From: Robiginitalea aurantiaca
Lineage (GTDB): Bacteria > Bacteroidota > Bacteroidia > Flavobacteriales > Flavobacteriaceae
Assembly: GCF_030380815.1 (NCBI RefSeq)
Contig: NZ_JAUDUY010000002.1
Location: 496,001-560,000, forward strand
Length of the DNA stretch: 64,000 nucleotides
Direction of reading: 5' to 3'
Shown: positions 31,601-40,141 of the stretch, piece by piece
Numbering within the stretch: the first letter of the stretch is position 1
How the letters are laid out: each line of letters opens with the position of its first letter
Position numbers and translations under genes: made by a program
Notes under the pieces: generated by a model
What the model was told of the DNA's origin: nothing
What the model saw: the letters and a program-made list of their open reading frames with translations, nothing else
Databases searched by the model: none

Positions 31601-31716
31601 AGGTTAAACGCCTGTTGATAAGGGGATTCGTCATGGGTGTAAACCATGGTTTCCTGCCCGAGGCAGATTGCAGTCGCCATAAGCAGGACTGCCAGAGCGA
31701 TATAAGGTTTTTCCAT
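28699..31716 (-). CDS. very large periplasmic TPR protein
   Basis: ATG 31716 is chosen because it puts a signal peptide (MEKPYIALAVLLMATAICLGQ) at the N-terminus; the frame stays open 37 codons upstream with no such feature. The 1005-residue product is nearly all tetratricopeptide-like helical pairs, for example YYKQGDYANAIGQFNKIVDG and YFQRGETEKALEPFKMVAES. TPR arrays act as protein-binding scaffolds. It is followed within 15 bases by the plugless barrel gene, suggesting that the TPR protein is the periplasmic partner of that barrel; this is inference. Confidence 0.87.
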   Translation of the reverse strand: MEKPYIALAVLLMATAICLGQETMVYTHDESPYQQAFNLYRNKQYQAAQTLFESVLATSQDEQTRANSAYYIANAAVRLNQLGADRLMESFVADYPTSTKRNSAFMDVADYYFENGRYPYALKWYNKADPGSLNRSERERFDFRKGYALFNSNKPGQAEPYFQRVSSSAEYGSQAKYYLGYIAYQQDDYQEANERFDQIADQEVLQEKLSYYQADMNFKLGNFREAITQAEQQLSKANRREVSELNKIIGESYFNLKEYEAAAPYLEQYQGKGGKWSNTDYYQLGYAYYKQGDYANAIGQFNKIVDGADFVAQNAYYHLAECYLNLDKKQEALNAFRNASQMEFDAEIRKDAYLNYARLSYEQGNAYESVSEVLQGYLQTYPGDGNEAEIKKLLIDSYLSTRDFKGALALLEEKESFASPETYQKVAYYRGVEVFLEEDYQGALALFERSLSRGGDPVFKARAQYWKAEAAFELGRFEEALTAYTQFGKLPASSALEEYKGLDYQIGYAHFKRNDYENAARYFEKYTRSGGTGDQNADALMRLGDSYFVSSSYRDAIAAYDRARSSGSPDPDYADFQKALSLGFLGREGEKQQALTAFIDAYPKSTLKDDAYLELGNSFVQEGKSSEAIAAYDRLISEYRMSSLVPTAMMRKGLVFYNRGDNREALEVFKEVTRVYPDSDQAVQAVQTAKLIYVDLGEVDAYAQWVRGLDYVEVSDQELETASYDAAEKQYLDGNATRAEKAFEAYLKEFPGGSRHIEARFRLATLYFQRGETEKALEPFKMVAESGTGEMAEQALTRVCEILISGEGYPQAIPYLKRLEAIADIPQNRTYAQSNLMKAYFENKQYSEVLEYAQKVLDNPSLNDRIRSDARLMTARAAMETGDATKAREAYALVLETGGREAKAEALYYKAFFEREDGDPEASNASLQELVRDYATYRQWGGKGLIVMALNYDQLDDAFQATYILESVVANFEDFPDIASEAGRELSKIKTREATRNASIKPEGN

Positions 31717-31861
31717 AGTGTTCTCTTGGGATAACCGAATTTCCATTAATAACGGCGATTCCAGTTTACAAGTATGTCCGCGAAAATGAATTAAGGGAAT
31801 TTTGTGACTCCGTGCTGCTCTATCCAATGGAACTTTTTACTTTTATATCAACAAACAGACA

Positions 31862-32545
31862 ATGGCCGAACCTGTATTATCCCTCAAAGATGTTGCCGTA
31901 TTCCAAAAGGAAAATATGGTGCTGAACGATATCAGCCTGGATGTCAAGCCCGGGGAATTCGTATATCTTATCGGAAAAACGGGAAGTGGGAAAAGTAGTT
32001 TTATGAAAACACTTTACGCCGATCTTCCCCTGAAACAGGGCAATGGCCGTATCGTGGGCTTTAACCTTAAAACCCTTCCGGAAAAGGACATCCCCCATCT
32101 GAGGCGCAAGCTCGGCATCGTGTTCCAGGACTTTAAACTCCTCCCGGACCGGAATATTCACAATAACCTGCTTTTTGTCCTGAGGGCTACGGGCTGGAAA
32201 GATTCCGGTAAAATGGACACCCGGATCGAGGAAGTTCTCGATAAGGTTGGCATGAAGACCAAAGGCTTCAAATTCCCCCATGAACTTTCCGGAGGCGAAC
32301 AACAGCGCATCGCCATTGCGCGGGCCCTTTTGAATGATCCGGAACTCATACTGGCTGACGAGCCCACCGGAAACCTGGATCCACAGACCAGTGTAGAGGT
32401 TATGAAAGTACTTCAGGAAATCAACAAAACGGGGCGTACCATCCTAATGGCCACCCATGACTATGCCCTCATCCTGAAATATCCGTCAAAAACCCTCAAA
32501 TGCGATGGGAATAAGGTCTTTGAAGTAATTCAAAAGGCGGGTTAA
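31862..32545 (+). CDS. ftsE: FtsE-like ABC ATPase
   Basis: The 227-residue product is a single ABC domain: Walker [14 protein letters not shown]-loop region [16 protein letters not shown], signature [15 protein letters not shown], Walker [13 protein letters not shown] and switch His in [25 protein letters not shown] is typical of FtsE, which works with FtsX to control peptidoglycan hydrolysis at division. FtsX is not next to it in this window, as is often the case in Bacteroidetes. Another role with a different membrane partner cannot be ruled out. The Nudix fusion gene follows 12 bases later. Confidence 0.85.
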   Translation: MAEPVLSLKDVAVFQKENMVLNDISLDVKPGEFVYLIGKTGSGKSSFMKTLYADLPLKQGNGRIVGFNLKTLPEKDIPHLRRKLGIVFQDFKLLPDRNIHNNLLFVLRATGWKDSGKMDTRIEEVLDKVGMKTKGFKFPHELSGGEQQRIAIARALLNDPELILADEPTGNLDPQTSVEVMKVLQEINKTGRTILMATHDYALILKYPSKTLKCDGNKVFEVIQKAG

Positions 32546-32557
32546 ACCCAAATCAGG

Positions 32558-33373
32558 ATGATTTATCGCAAAAACAGGGAACAGTCGGACCGGAAAACCC
32601 ATCCCCTTGTCGGGCTCCTGCTTTTTGTCATCTCCATAATCCTGCTGCTGACAACCGGGTTCTTCGGCCTGATTTACGGGATTTTTTACACCCTGATCAA
32701 AAGGGGTTTCAGGGGGTTGGGGGAATTTCTATTGCAGATTGCCATTTCCATCGATCAGTTGGGGAACGTACTGATGCAACACCTCTTAAACCTGCTTTGG
32801 ATTAAGAAAGGCGGCTACGCTTTCGGAAACAGGGATGAAACCATCAGCAGTGCTCTGGGTCGAAACAAACGGAATGATACGCTGAGCGGTTTTGGAAAAG
32901 CCGTGGATGCCTTCCTCGATTGGATAGATCCAAACCACTCCCTGAATTCTATCGATTATTATATTGAACCAACCGATCAAATCATCGAAGCGGTAAGTTG
33001 GGTACACCTGAAAGACGGGCGCATACTCGGTAGCCGGAGCGAAGGGAATGACCGGTATTACATCCCAGGAGGGAAACCCCTTGAAGGCGAAGGAAAACAC
33101 GAAGCCGTAGTTCGCGAAACCAAAGAAGAAATGGGGGTATCCCTGAAAGCGGAAAGCATCGAATTTCTGGGGGTCTTTGAAGCGCAGGCAGATGGGCAAC
33201 CCCCGGGGATTTTGGTCCGACTCAGCTGCTATACAGCACTGTATTCAGGAGACCTAAAACCTTCTTCAGAAGTACGGGAAATTGTATGGCTGACCTACAG
33301 CGATCGCCATCTGGTCGCCCCTGCAGACCAGCTCGTTTTTGATTTCCTGTATCAGCGGGGCACCCTGAAATGA
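32558..33373 (+). CDS. fusion of a membrane domain and a Nudix hydrolase
   Basis: The 271-residue product starts with a Lys/Arg-rich tail and a long hydrophobic segment (about residues 16-47), then an amphipathic part (50-130) with GGYAFGNRDETISSALGRNK and DAFLDWIDPNHSLNSIDYY. From about residue 140 it is a Nudix domain with a perfect Nudix box at 172-194: Gly172, Glu178, Arg186, Glu187, Glu190, Glu191, Gly193. Nudix enzymes cleave nucleoside diphosphate derivatives; the substrate is open. The N-terminal part looks like a separate Flavobacteria membrane protein, so the fusion would put a Nudix enzyme at the membrane. Possibly co-transcribed with ftsE. Confidence 0.85.
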   Translation: MIYRKNREQSDRKTHPLVGLLLFVISIILLLTTGFFGLIYGIFYTLIKRGFRGLGEFLLQIAISIDQLGNVLMQHLLNLLWIKKGGYAFGNRDETISSALGRNKRNDTLSGFGKAVDAFLDWIDPNHSLNSIDYYIEPTDQIIEAVSWVHLKDGRILGSRSEGNDRYYIPGGKPLEGEGKHEAVVRETKEEMGVSLKAESIEFLGVFEAQADGQPPGILVRLSCYTALYSGDLKPSSEVREIVWLTYSDRHLVAPADQLVFDFLYQRGTLK

Positions 33374-33428
33374 ATCTTTAAGACCCGATCTTTTTTAGTA
33401 CTTTGCAGGGCAAAATCAATACCCATAC

Positions 33429-34187
33429 ATGGAAGTACTCGGAATAGATGTGGGAGGCTCAGGAATAAAAGGAGCACTTATCCACATGGAAACCGGTGAA
33501 ATGCTATCGGATCGTTTTCGGATCCCAACACCGAAAAGCAGAAAGCCAGAGGAAATGGGCGAAGTAGTCGCCGAAATTGTGTCGCATTTCAATTACACGG
33601 GGCCGGTAGGATGTGGCTTTCCCACAGTAGTCAAAAAAGGGGTGTGTAAGTCCCCGGGCAACCTGCATAAATCCTGGATGAATGTCTCGATCGAAAAAAC
33701 ATTTGAAAAGGCATCCGGGAATGATTTTACAGTTATCAATGATGCCGATGCTGCCGGTTATGCCACAATGAATTACGGTATCGGTAAGGGACTCAAAGGT
33801 TTTATCGTGATGATCACCATTGGCACGGGATTGGGCAGTGGTGCCTTTCTCGACGGAAGGCTTATACCGAACTTCGAACTCGGTCAGATACCCTACAAAG
33901 AATACAGTAAAATAGAATCCTGGGCAGCTGCCTCGGCCCGGGAAGCCGAAGGCCTGAGTTGGAAAAAATGGGGCAAGCGTTTTAATAAGTTCCTTGGGTT
34001 AGTGGAACTTATTGTGAATCCGGACATGATCATCCTTGGGGGAGGAACGTCCAAACACTTTCAGGAATACAAGGAATACATCAATATAGAAACCGAAGTT
34101 ATCCCGGCCGGATTGCAGAACCATGCGGGGATTATCGGGGCTGCCACAGGTTGCCTTGTGAACCACCCCGAACTATACCTCCAGTAA
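33429..34187 (+). CDS. ppgK: polyphosphate glucokinase (ROK family)
   Basis: Phosphorylates glucose using polyphosphate (and often ATP). The 252-residue product starts MEVLGIDVGGSGIKGALI, the phosphate-binding loop of the ASKHA fold, followed by GCGFPTVVKKGV, INDADAAGYATMNYGIGKG with the catalytic Asp, and ITIGTGLGSGAFLDGRLIPNFELGQ. The FELGQ in place of the ROK zinc motif fits the PpgK branch. Ends in HAGIIGAATG. The stop codon abuts the typA stop codon with no base between, in convergent orientation. Confidence 0.9.
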   Translation: MEVLGIDVGGSGIKGALIHMETGEMLSDRFRIPTPKSRKPEEMGEVVAEIVSHFNYTGPVGCGFPTVVKKGVCKSPGNLHKSWMNVSIEKTFEKASGNDFTVINDADAAGYATMNYGIGKGLKGFIVMITIGTGLGSGAFLDGRLIPNFELGQIPYKEYSKIESWAAASAREAEGLSWKKWGKRFNKFLGLVELIVNPDMIILGGGTSKHFQEYKEYINIETEVIPAGLQNHAGIIGAATGCLVNHPELYLQ

Positions 34188-35993
34188 TCAGGCGTCTGCG
34201 GACTTCGCCCGTTTTCTGTCTGTTTCCTTTAAATGGATCTTTCGAAGGCGCAGGTGGTTTGGAGTCACCTCCACGTATTCGTCCTTTTGAATATATTCCA
34301 AAGCCTCTTCAAGGGAGAACTTGATCGCCGGCACAATGCGGGACTTATCATCAGATCCTGCAGCCCGGACGTTGGTGAGTTTTTTGGTTTTGGTCACATT
34401 GATGACCATATCATCTCCTCGGGAGTTCTCCCCAATGACCTGTCCTTCGTAGATATCCTCTCCCGGATCGATAAAAAACCGCCCGCGCTCCTGTAGCTTG
34501 TCGATGGAATATGGAATCGCTTTACCAGTCTCCATGGAAACCATGGACCCGTTCTGACGCTGAGGAACTTCCCCTTTCATGGGCTGGTATTCCAAAAACC
34601 TGTGTGCCATAATGGCTTCCCCTGCGGTAGCTGTCAGGAGTTGGTTCCGAAGTCCGATAATTCCTCTTGATGGGATCAGAAATTCGCATAGCATGCGCTC
34701 TCCCCGGGATTCCATCTTGGTCATTTCACCCTTTCTCATGGCGACCATTTCCACGGCCTTCCCGGAAACAGCTTCCGGCAGATCGATGGTCAGGGACTCA
34801 ATGGGCTCGCATTGTTTGCCGTCTATTTCTTTTAAAATAACCTGTGGCTGGCCGATTTGAAGTTCATAACCTTCCCGCCTCATGGTTTCGATCAAAACCG
34901 ATAAATGAAGGACACCCCTTCCAAAGACCATAAATTTGTCTGCACTGTCCGTTTCATTAACGCGGAGGGCAAGATTCTTTTCAAGCTCTTTTTCCAGGCG
35001 TTCCTTTATGTGTCGAGAGGTAACATATTTTCCGTCTTTTCCGAAAAATGGACTGTCATTTATCGTAAAGAGCATGCTCATCGTGGGCTCATCAATGGCA
35101 ATGGTCCCCAGGGCTTCCGGATTTTCAATATCGGCAATAGTGTCTCCAATATCAAAGCCTTCGAGTCCGACCAGGGCTCCAATGTCGCCGGTTTGCAACT
35201 CCTGTACCCTGCTCCGGCCAAGGCCTTCAAAGGTATAGAGCTCCTTTATACGCGAAGCCACCTGCTTTCCATCTCTTTTTACAAGGGTAACCGGCTGGCC
35301 TTCTTTGAGAGGACCGCGTTGCAGCCTTCCAATGGCGATACGTCCGGTATATGATGAAAAATCAAGGGAGGTAACGAGCATTTGCGTGTTACCCGTTTCC
35401 GGCTCAAAGGTCGGGATGTGTTCAAGCACCATATCGAGCAACGGGGCGATGGAATCTGTGGGCTTCGAATAGTCTTCACCCATCCAGTTTTCCTTGGCAG
35501 AGCCATAGACGACCGGGAAATCCAGTTGCCATTCTTCTGCACCCAGCTCGAACATCAGGTCAAAAACCTGTTCATGAACCTCTTCGGGCGTACAGTTTGG
35601 CTTATCCACCTTGTTGATCACCACACAGGGTTTTAAGCCCATGCTTAGGGCTTTTTGAAGTACAAAACGCGTCTGTGGCATGGGTCCCTCGAAAGCATCG
35701 ACCAGAAGAAGTACACCATCGGCCATATTGAGCACGCGTTCAACTTCCCCTCCAAAATCCGCGTGGCCCGGAGTATCGATGATGTTTATTTTGGTATCCT
35801 TATAGTTTACGGCAACATTCTTCGATACAATGGTAATGCCGCGTTCGCGCTCCAGATCGTTATTGTCCAGAATTAAGTCCCCTGTTTGCTCATTCTCCCT
35901 GAAGAGTTCACAATAGTGAAGTATTTTATCCACCAGGGTTGTTTTCCCGTGGTCGACGTGGGCAATGATGGCAATATTTTTGATTGTAGCCAT
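34188..35993 (-). CDS. typA: ribosome-associated GTPase TypA/BipA
   Basis: Translational GTPase that binds the 70S ribosome and helps assembly and stress adaptation. The 601-residue product has G1 [13 protein letters not shown], switch region [13 protein letters not shown]3 [16 protein letters not shown]4 NKVDKP, then EF-G-like domains and the TypA-specific C-terminal domain ([36 protein letters not shown]). The end [15 protein letters not shown] is typical. A TATCTTTG box lies just upstream. Function and length are secure. Confidence 0.96.
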   Translation of the reverse strand: MATIKNIAIIAHVDHGKTTLVDKILHYCELFRENEQTGDLILDNNDLERERGITIVSKNVAVNYKDTKINIIDTPGHADFGGEVERVLNMADGVLLLVDAFEGPMPQTRFVLQKALSMGLKPCVVINKVDKPNCTPEEVHEQVFDLMFELGAEEWQLDFPVVYGSAKENWMGEDYSKPTDSIAPLLDMVLEHIPTFEPETGNTQMLVTSLDFSSYTGRIAIGRLQRGPLKEGQPVTLVKRDGKQVASRIKELYTFEGLGRSRVQELQTGDIGALVGLEGFDIGDTIADIENPEALGTIAIDEPTMSMLFTINDSPFFGKDGKYVTSRHIKERLEKELEKNLALRVNETDSADKFMVFGRGVLHLSVLIETMRREGYELQIGQPQVILKEIDGKQCEPIESLTIDLPEAVSGKAVEMVAMRKGEMTKMESRGERMLCEFLIPSRGIIGLRNQLLTATAGEAIMAHRFLEYQPMKGEVPQRQNGSMVSMETGKAIPYSIDKLQERGRFFIDPGEDIYEGQVIGENSRGDDMVINVTKTKKLTNVRAAGSDDKSRIVPAIKFSLEEALEYIQKDEYVEVTPNHLRLRKIHLKETDRKRAKSADA

Positions 35994-36012
35994 ATAGCTG
36001 ATTTTAAGCGCG

Positions 36013-36020
36013 CAAAGATA
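36013..36020 (-). promoter_or_regulatory. candidate typA promoter -7 box
   Basis: Minus strand reads TATCTTTG, a full TAnnTTTG match, 20 bases before the typA ATG. The rest of the 266-base gap to position 36260 shows no gene. Confidence 0.6.
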
Positions 36021-36260
36021 CGTCTAATAATCCTGTAAATGCGCTTGTTATACTTAATTTAAGGAAACACAAATTCCGATCCCTGAAATCCTTCTGCACT
36101 GGCGCATCTGAAAGGTGTTGCATTCCGGATATTCCAGGGTGTTTTTATTTTCAACCTGTGCTGGGAATTTGCAGAAGCTGCGGGTATCTTGAGATTGGGG
36201 AGGGGGCGGTTGCCCCAGCCAGCGCAATCTTATCCGGACCAAATTCCAAGGCCATTCAAA

Positions 36261-36836
36261 TTAATCAAATTCCGGTATGCGATTTTGTTTTCTCTTGTGA
36301 AATGGGTTCCAGCTTATTTTGAAATTCACTGCAGGCCCTATGCCCCCGCTTATCCGGTTTCTGAAATAATTCCCGGCCCCGACTTCAGCTCCAAAAGCAA
36401 ATCCATTATTGTAAGTCCTTTGTATCCCGTAGAGGACGCCCAGAAAATTCAGGTCCCGTCCCTCGTTATCCAGATTCCCTGCCAATTCCCATTCCACAAA
36501 ATACTGCTGAAAGGAAACCGAAAAATAGTTCCCTGAATTTCCTGTGACATTTTTGTTCTGGGACGCCCGGCTCTTAAGATTGTGATAGTAACGCGAAAAA
36601 GCCCGATACGCTGGTGCAAGCGAATACCCTTCTGTGGGGGTCGCCAGACTCAAACCCACTTCCGCGCCAACGGTGAGGTTGCGGGCCAGCCCGAATTCAT
36701 ATTGAAATCCCGGCATCAATAAGTTGAACTGAAAATTATTCCGCTCCAGATACACCGGGCCAAAACCGCGCTCGGTCCTTTGGGAGAAAAGCGAAAAGGA
36801 GACCAGCAATACCAGTAAGAACAGGGTTGGGCGCAT
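36261..36836 (-). CDS. outer membrane beta-barrel protein, unknown
   Basis: The 191-residue product has a signal peptide (to about residue 19, LFS-Q). The mature part alternates like barrel strands: FQFNLLMPGFQYEFGLARNLTVGAEVGLSL, YFSVSFQQYFVEWELAG and GFAFGAEVGAGNYF. It has the size of an eight-stranded barrel but ends RKQNRIPEFD rather than in an aromatic residue. Divergent from kdsA. No family name can be given. Confidence 0.75.
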   Translation of the reverse strand: MRPTLFLLVLLVSFSLFSQRTERGFGPVYLERNNFQFNLLMPGFQYEFGLARNLTVGAEVGLSLATPTEGYSLAPAYRAFSRYYHNLKSRASQNKNVTGNSGNYFSVSFQQYFVEWELAGNLDNEGRDLNFLGVLYGIQRTYNNGFAFGAEVGAGNYFRNRISGGIGPAVNFKISWNPFHKRKQNRIPEFD

Positions 36837-36886
36837 ATAATGGTGGTTTTAAATATCAAGGTATTAAAAGCTCCCCCTTTAGTTTC

Positions 36887-36894
36887 TATCTTTG
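36887..36894 (+). promoter_or_regulatory. candidate kdsA promoter -7 box
   Basis: TATCTTTG, a full TAnnTTTG match, 16 bases before the kdsA ATG. No exact TTG at -33. Confidence 0.55.
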
Positions 36895-36909
36895 TCAAAA
36901 CTTTAAGAA

Positions 36910-37728
36910 ATGGACCTTTCTTCAATCCCTCAGCTCAAGTACACTTCCGGAGACAATTTCTTTTTGCTTTCGGGGCCATGCGCCATTGAAGGTGAGGATA
37001 TGGCAATGCGTATTGCCGAGACCATAGTGGGCATAACCGACCGGTTGCACATCCCTTATGTCTTTAAAGGGAGCTTCAAAAAAGCGAACCGAAGTCGTGT
37101 GGATTCCTTTACCGGCATCGGGGATGAAAAGGCCCTTAAAATTCTGCGGAAAGTTTCTGAGACGTTTAAAGTTCCCACAGTCACGGACATTCATGAAGTT
37201 GAAGATGCCAAGAGGGCCGCTCAATATGTAGACGTCCTGCAAATTCCAGCTTTTCTGGTTCGCCAGACCGATCTGGTCGTTGCCGCAGCTAAAACAGGTA
37301 AAACCGTTAACCTGAAAAAGGGACAGTTTATGAGCCCTGAAAGCATGAGCCACGCAGTGCGAAAAGTCACCGATTCCGGGAATGAACAGGTTTGGATTAC
37401 GGATCGGGGGACCATGTTCGGGTATCAGGATATGATCGTAGACTTTCGCGGAATCCCCGTAATGAAGCAATATGCACCAGTTGTGCTGGATGTTACACAC
37501 TCCCTTCAACAGCCAAACCAGTCCTCAGGCGTAACCGGGGGGAAACCCGAACTAATTGACACCATCGCCAGAGCCGGAATTGCCGCAGGTGTAGATGGTA
37601 TATTTCTAGAAACGCATTTTGATCCTGCAAACGCCAAAAGTGACGGAGCCAATATGCTGCCTCTGAGTCAACTCGAAAAGTTACTCACCCGGCTTACAGC
37701 CCTGAGGAAAACCGTGAATCAGTTTTAA
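36910..37728 (+). CDS. kdsA: 3-deoxy-8-phosphooctulonate synthase (KDO-8-P synthase)
   Basis: Joins phosphoenolpyruvate and arabinose 5-phosphate to make KDO 8-phosphate for the lipopolysaccharide core, in the cytosol. The 272-residue product has GPCAIEGEDM, VFKGSFKKANRSRVDSF, VTDIHEVEDA, LQIPAFLVRQTDLV, NLKKGQFMSP, DRGTMFGY and GIFLETHFDPA. Cys24 in GPC is the position held by Asn in the metal-free E. coli enzyme and by Cys in the metal-dependent Aquifex enzyme, so this one should need a divalent metal. It implies that the organism makes a KDO-bearing LPS. Confidence 0.95.
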   Translation: MDLSSIPQLKYTSGDNFFLLSGPCAIEGEDMAMRIAETIVGITDRLHIPYVFKGSFKKANRSRVDSFTGIGDEKALKILRKVSETFKVPTVTDIHEVEDAKRAAQYVDVLQIPAFLVRQTDLVVAAAKTGKTVNLKKGQFMSPESMSHAVRKVTDSGNEQVWITDRGTMFGYQDMIVDFRGIPVMKQYAPVVLDVTHSLQQPNQSSGVTGGKPELIDTIARAGIAAGVDGIFLETHFDPANAKSDGANMLPLSQLEKLLTRLTALRKTVNQF

Positions 37729-37892
37729 GATAGGAGAAAGTTCTTCTCTTCCCCTTCCGCACAATAGAGGTAGCCTGTATTTTACAGCAAAATCGTGATA
37801 AGACTCACATTTAAGGCCATCATTACAATTTTATGGCCCTGAATCAGTTATCTCAGTAACATGTATCATTTCAAAACTTTAAATAAAATATC

Positions 37893-38345
37893 ATGCTGAA
37901 AAAATTACTCTTTATCGCCTTGTTATGCGCCTCAATTCCTGAATTGGCTGCACAGGCGTACGAATATCGAATCATAACAAGTATAGAATCTGTTGTTCCA
38001 ATGGGTCTGGGACGTTCCAGAATCATTTCCTCAGAAGAGGACAAAAACTATCAGGACTATACGACCATGCGAACTGAAGACAACAAAAAGCAGAATAAAT
38101 CAAAAAGAGGTGAAGCCAAAGTAGATGATTTCGAAGAAACCAAGATTCTGAACTTCTACAGTGCCACCGGTATCAACTTCCAGAATATTGCCTCAAATGA
38201 TGCCCTGCTTTCTTCCAAAGTGAATACCATGATTGAAAAAGGCTGGGAACTCGCCTTTGTTACCAGTGGTGTAGAGAGTGATTCCGGTAAAGGAGATGGT
38301 ACCGGTATCTTTATTACCCGCTTTATTTTTAAACGCCTTAAATAG
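37893..38345 (+). CDS. small secreted protein, unknown
   Basis: The 150-residue product has a signal peptide (to about residue 20, LAAQA). The mature part starts YEYRIITSIESVVPMGLGRSRI and has a charged middle (DNKKQNKSKRGEAKVDDF) and GWELAFVTSGVESDSGKGDGTG followed by ITRFIFKRLK. The MIEKGWELAFV stretch resembles the short YxxR/GWELV pattern seen in small DUF4177-like proteins, but this is weak. Monocistronic, with its own terminator. Confidence 0.75.
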   Translation: MLKKLLFIALLCASIPELAAQAYEYRIITSIESVVPMGLGRSRIISSEEDKNYQDYTTMRTEDNKKQNKSKRGEAKVDDFEETKILNFYSATGINFQNIASNDALLSSKVNTMIEKGWELAFVTSGVESDSGKGDGTGIFITRFIFKRLK

Positions 38346-38397
38346 ATCCTTTGATAAAGGACCAGAACCCCTATAACGGGTATTCCTTTCAACTTAC

Positions 38398-38427
38398 AAA
38401 CCGCCGCTAACCCGGCGGTTTTTTTAT
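38398..38427 (+). terminator. terminator of the small secreted protein gene
   Basis: AACCGCCG/CGGCGGTT stem with a 6-base loop, then seven T, about 55 bases past the stop. Confidence 0.85.
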
Positions 38428-38521
38428 GAATTATCGGTTGTATCTCGGATCGGAACCCAGGGGAGAAAATGACTTACCCTCGGGCAGCATTCCTTTCAAA
38501 TTTATGGCCGAATCCTTTCCC

Positions 38522-38899
38522 CTACCAGGATTGCGGAGGAGGTCGCCCGTTTTTTTTATCCTGGGCAGCTACGGCTTCTTCAAGGACTTCAAACAATACC
38601 GCTACATCTATTTCCCCCACCGATCTATAGCGGAGGGACTTGACTACTTTTCGACCCTCCGAGATCAGAACATCCGGATGGCTCTTGAGCCAGGCGCCTC
38701 TTATAAAACCAAGGTCCACATAATCCCGCGAATAATTCAGATAACAAAAAGGCTTGTCCCTGAGATAATAAAAAGGAATTTTATATTTAAATTTCAGGGA
38801 ACATTCGGGGACGGCCTGCTCAATGAGCGTTTGGAGTTGTAACAATATGGTGCGAAAAGGTTCGGGCTGATCGAGGATGTATAGCGCTGCGGGATTCAT
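38522..38899 (-). CDS. DUF1801 domain protein
   Basis: The 125-residue cytosolic product has the DUF1801/YdhG-like pattern: EPFRTILLQLQTLIEQAVPECSLKFKYKIPFYYL, then PFCYLNYSRDYVDLGFIRGAWL and a C-terminal helix LFEVLEEAVAAQ. This fold binds unknown ligands; no activity is established. The predicted start MNPAALYILDQPEPFR is typical of the family. It stands alone, convergent with the small secreted protein gene. Confidence 0.85.
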   Translation of the reverse strand: MNPAALYILDQPEPFRTILLQLQTLIEQAVPECSLKFKYKIPFYYLRDKPFCYLNYSRDYVDLGFIRGAWLKSHPDVLISEGRKVVKSLRYRSVGEIDVAVLFEVLEEAVAAQDKKNGRPPPQSW

Positions 38900-39011
38900 A
38901 CAAGTAATCGAGGGGCCTTTTTACAAAATAGCCTTTAAAATCCCGGCTATTTCCCAAACCCCCTAAGGAGGTTCTCCCTGGCCATTGAGTTCGAAAAATA
39001 CATAAAAAAAT

Positions 39012-40136
39012 ATGACACCATCCCTCCGCTTCTGGATCCCAATACTCTTGCTCCTTTCAATACGTCCGGCTTTTGCTCAACCGCATTCGCATAGCAGTTC
39101 CACTCCGGTGTCTTTTCCGGATATACCGGGCTACCTGAGTCTCACTACAGATCTCCACCAGCATACTGTTTTTTCAGATGGGAGTGTATGGCCGGATATC
39201 CGTGTAATGGAAGCCCTGAGAGAAGGGCTGGATGTTATCTCCCTGACAGAGCATCTGGAATACCAGCCTCATGCTGAGGATATCCCCCACCCGGACCGAA
39301 ACAGGTCTTACCAAATCGCGCTTGAAGAGGCCAAAGCGCATGATCTGATAATTGTCCACGGTTCAGAAATCACAAGAAGCAGCCCGGTGGGTCATAACAA
39401 TGCCGTTTTTATTACCGATGCAAATGCCTTGTTGGATACCGACCCGAAAGTTCCCTTTAGCGTAGCAAGGAAGCAGGGTGCTTTCATCTTCTGGAACCAT
39501 CCTGCCTGGTATGCCCAGCAACCTCAGGGCAATCCGGTACTGAGCGATTTTCAGAAAGAACGGATAAGCAAGGGAGAATTACACGGGATTGAAGTCATCA
39601 ATACCACGGATTATTCTCAGGAAGCCCTTCAAATTGCACTGGATGAAAACCTGACCATTATGGGCACAAGTGATATTCACGGGCTGATCGACTGGGATTA
39701 CATAGACCATGGCAAACACCGGCCACTCACTGTGGTCTTTGCAAAAGACCGAAGCAGCAGTGCTGTGAAGGAGGCGCTGATGGAACGACGGACCGTAGCC
39801 GTTTACAATAGCCTCTGGGTAGGGCGGGCAGAATGGCTGGTTCCTTTTTTAAAGGCGAGTATTGTGGTGACACAGGCATCCTACATACCCGAAACGCAAA
39901 TCCTGAAACTCGTTCTGGAAAATCGGACGAGTTCGGACCTCCTTTTTGAAAACATCATGGAGTACACTTTTTACAGCAGTTCCCCGGTATTTGAGATTCC
40001 GGCAGGGCAATCCTACACCCTTCAGGTAAAAACCCTGGAAATAAAAGATGCTATAGTCCTTTCACTAAGGGCACTTGGCGCCTACATGGCCCCGGGCGTT
40101 CATCCTGAAATTACCTGGGATATCCCTGTAGAATAG
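39012..40136 (+). CDS. secreted PHP-domain phosphodiesterase (Sb-PDE like)
   Basis: The 374-residue product has a signal peptide (to about residue 22, AFA-Q). The PHP metal site is clear: TDLHQHTVFSDGSVWP near residue 47, LDVISLTEHLEY near 75, VHGSEIT near 117, FWNHPAWY near 160, and MGTSDIHGLIDWD near 220. These His and Asp residues bind the metal cluster. The order fits the Sb-PDE phosphodiesterase family, which cleaves organophosphate diesters, and the enzyme would act in the periplasm. The C-terminal 110 residues form a beta domain. Natural substrate unknown. Confidence 0.87.
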   Translation: MTPSLRFWIPILLLLSIRPAFAQPHSHSSSTPVSFPDIPGYLSLTTDLHQHTVFSDGSVWPDIRVMEALREGLDVISLTEHLEYQPHAEDIPHPDRNRSYQIALEEAKAHDLIIVHGSEITRSSPVGHNNAVFITDANALLDTDPKVPFSVARKQGAFIFWNHPAWYAQQPQGNPVLSDFQKERISKGELHGIEVINTTDYSQEALQIALDENLTIMGTSDIHGLIDWDYIDHGKHRPLTVVFAKDRSSSAVKEALMERRTVAVYNSLWVGRAEWLVPFLKASIVVTQASYIPETQILKLVLENRTSSDLLFENIMEYTFYSSSPVFEIPAGQSYTLQVKTLEIKDAIVLSLRALGAYMAPGVHPEITWDIPVE

Positions 40137-40141
40137 ATTTC

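Noticed and set aside
32158-32367. Antisense frame within ftsE
   Set aside because: Shadow of the conserved ABC signature region.
38426-38842. Plus-strand frame of 138 codons over the DUF1801 gene
   Set aside because: The minus-strand frame has clear DUF1801 motifs and covers nearly the same bases.
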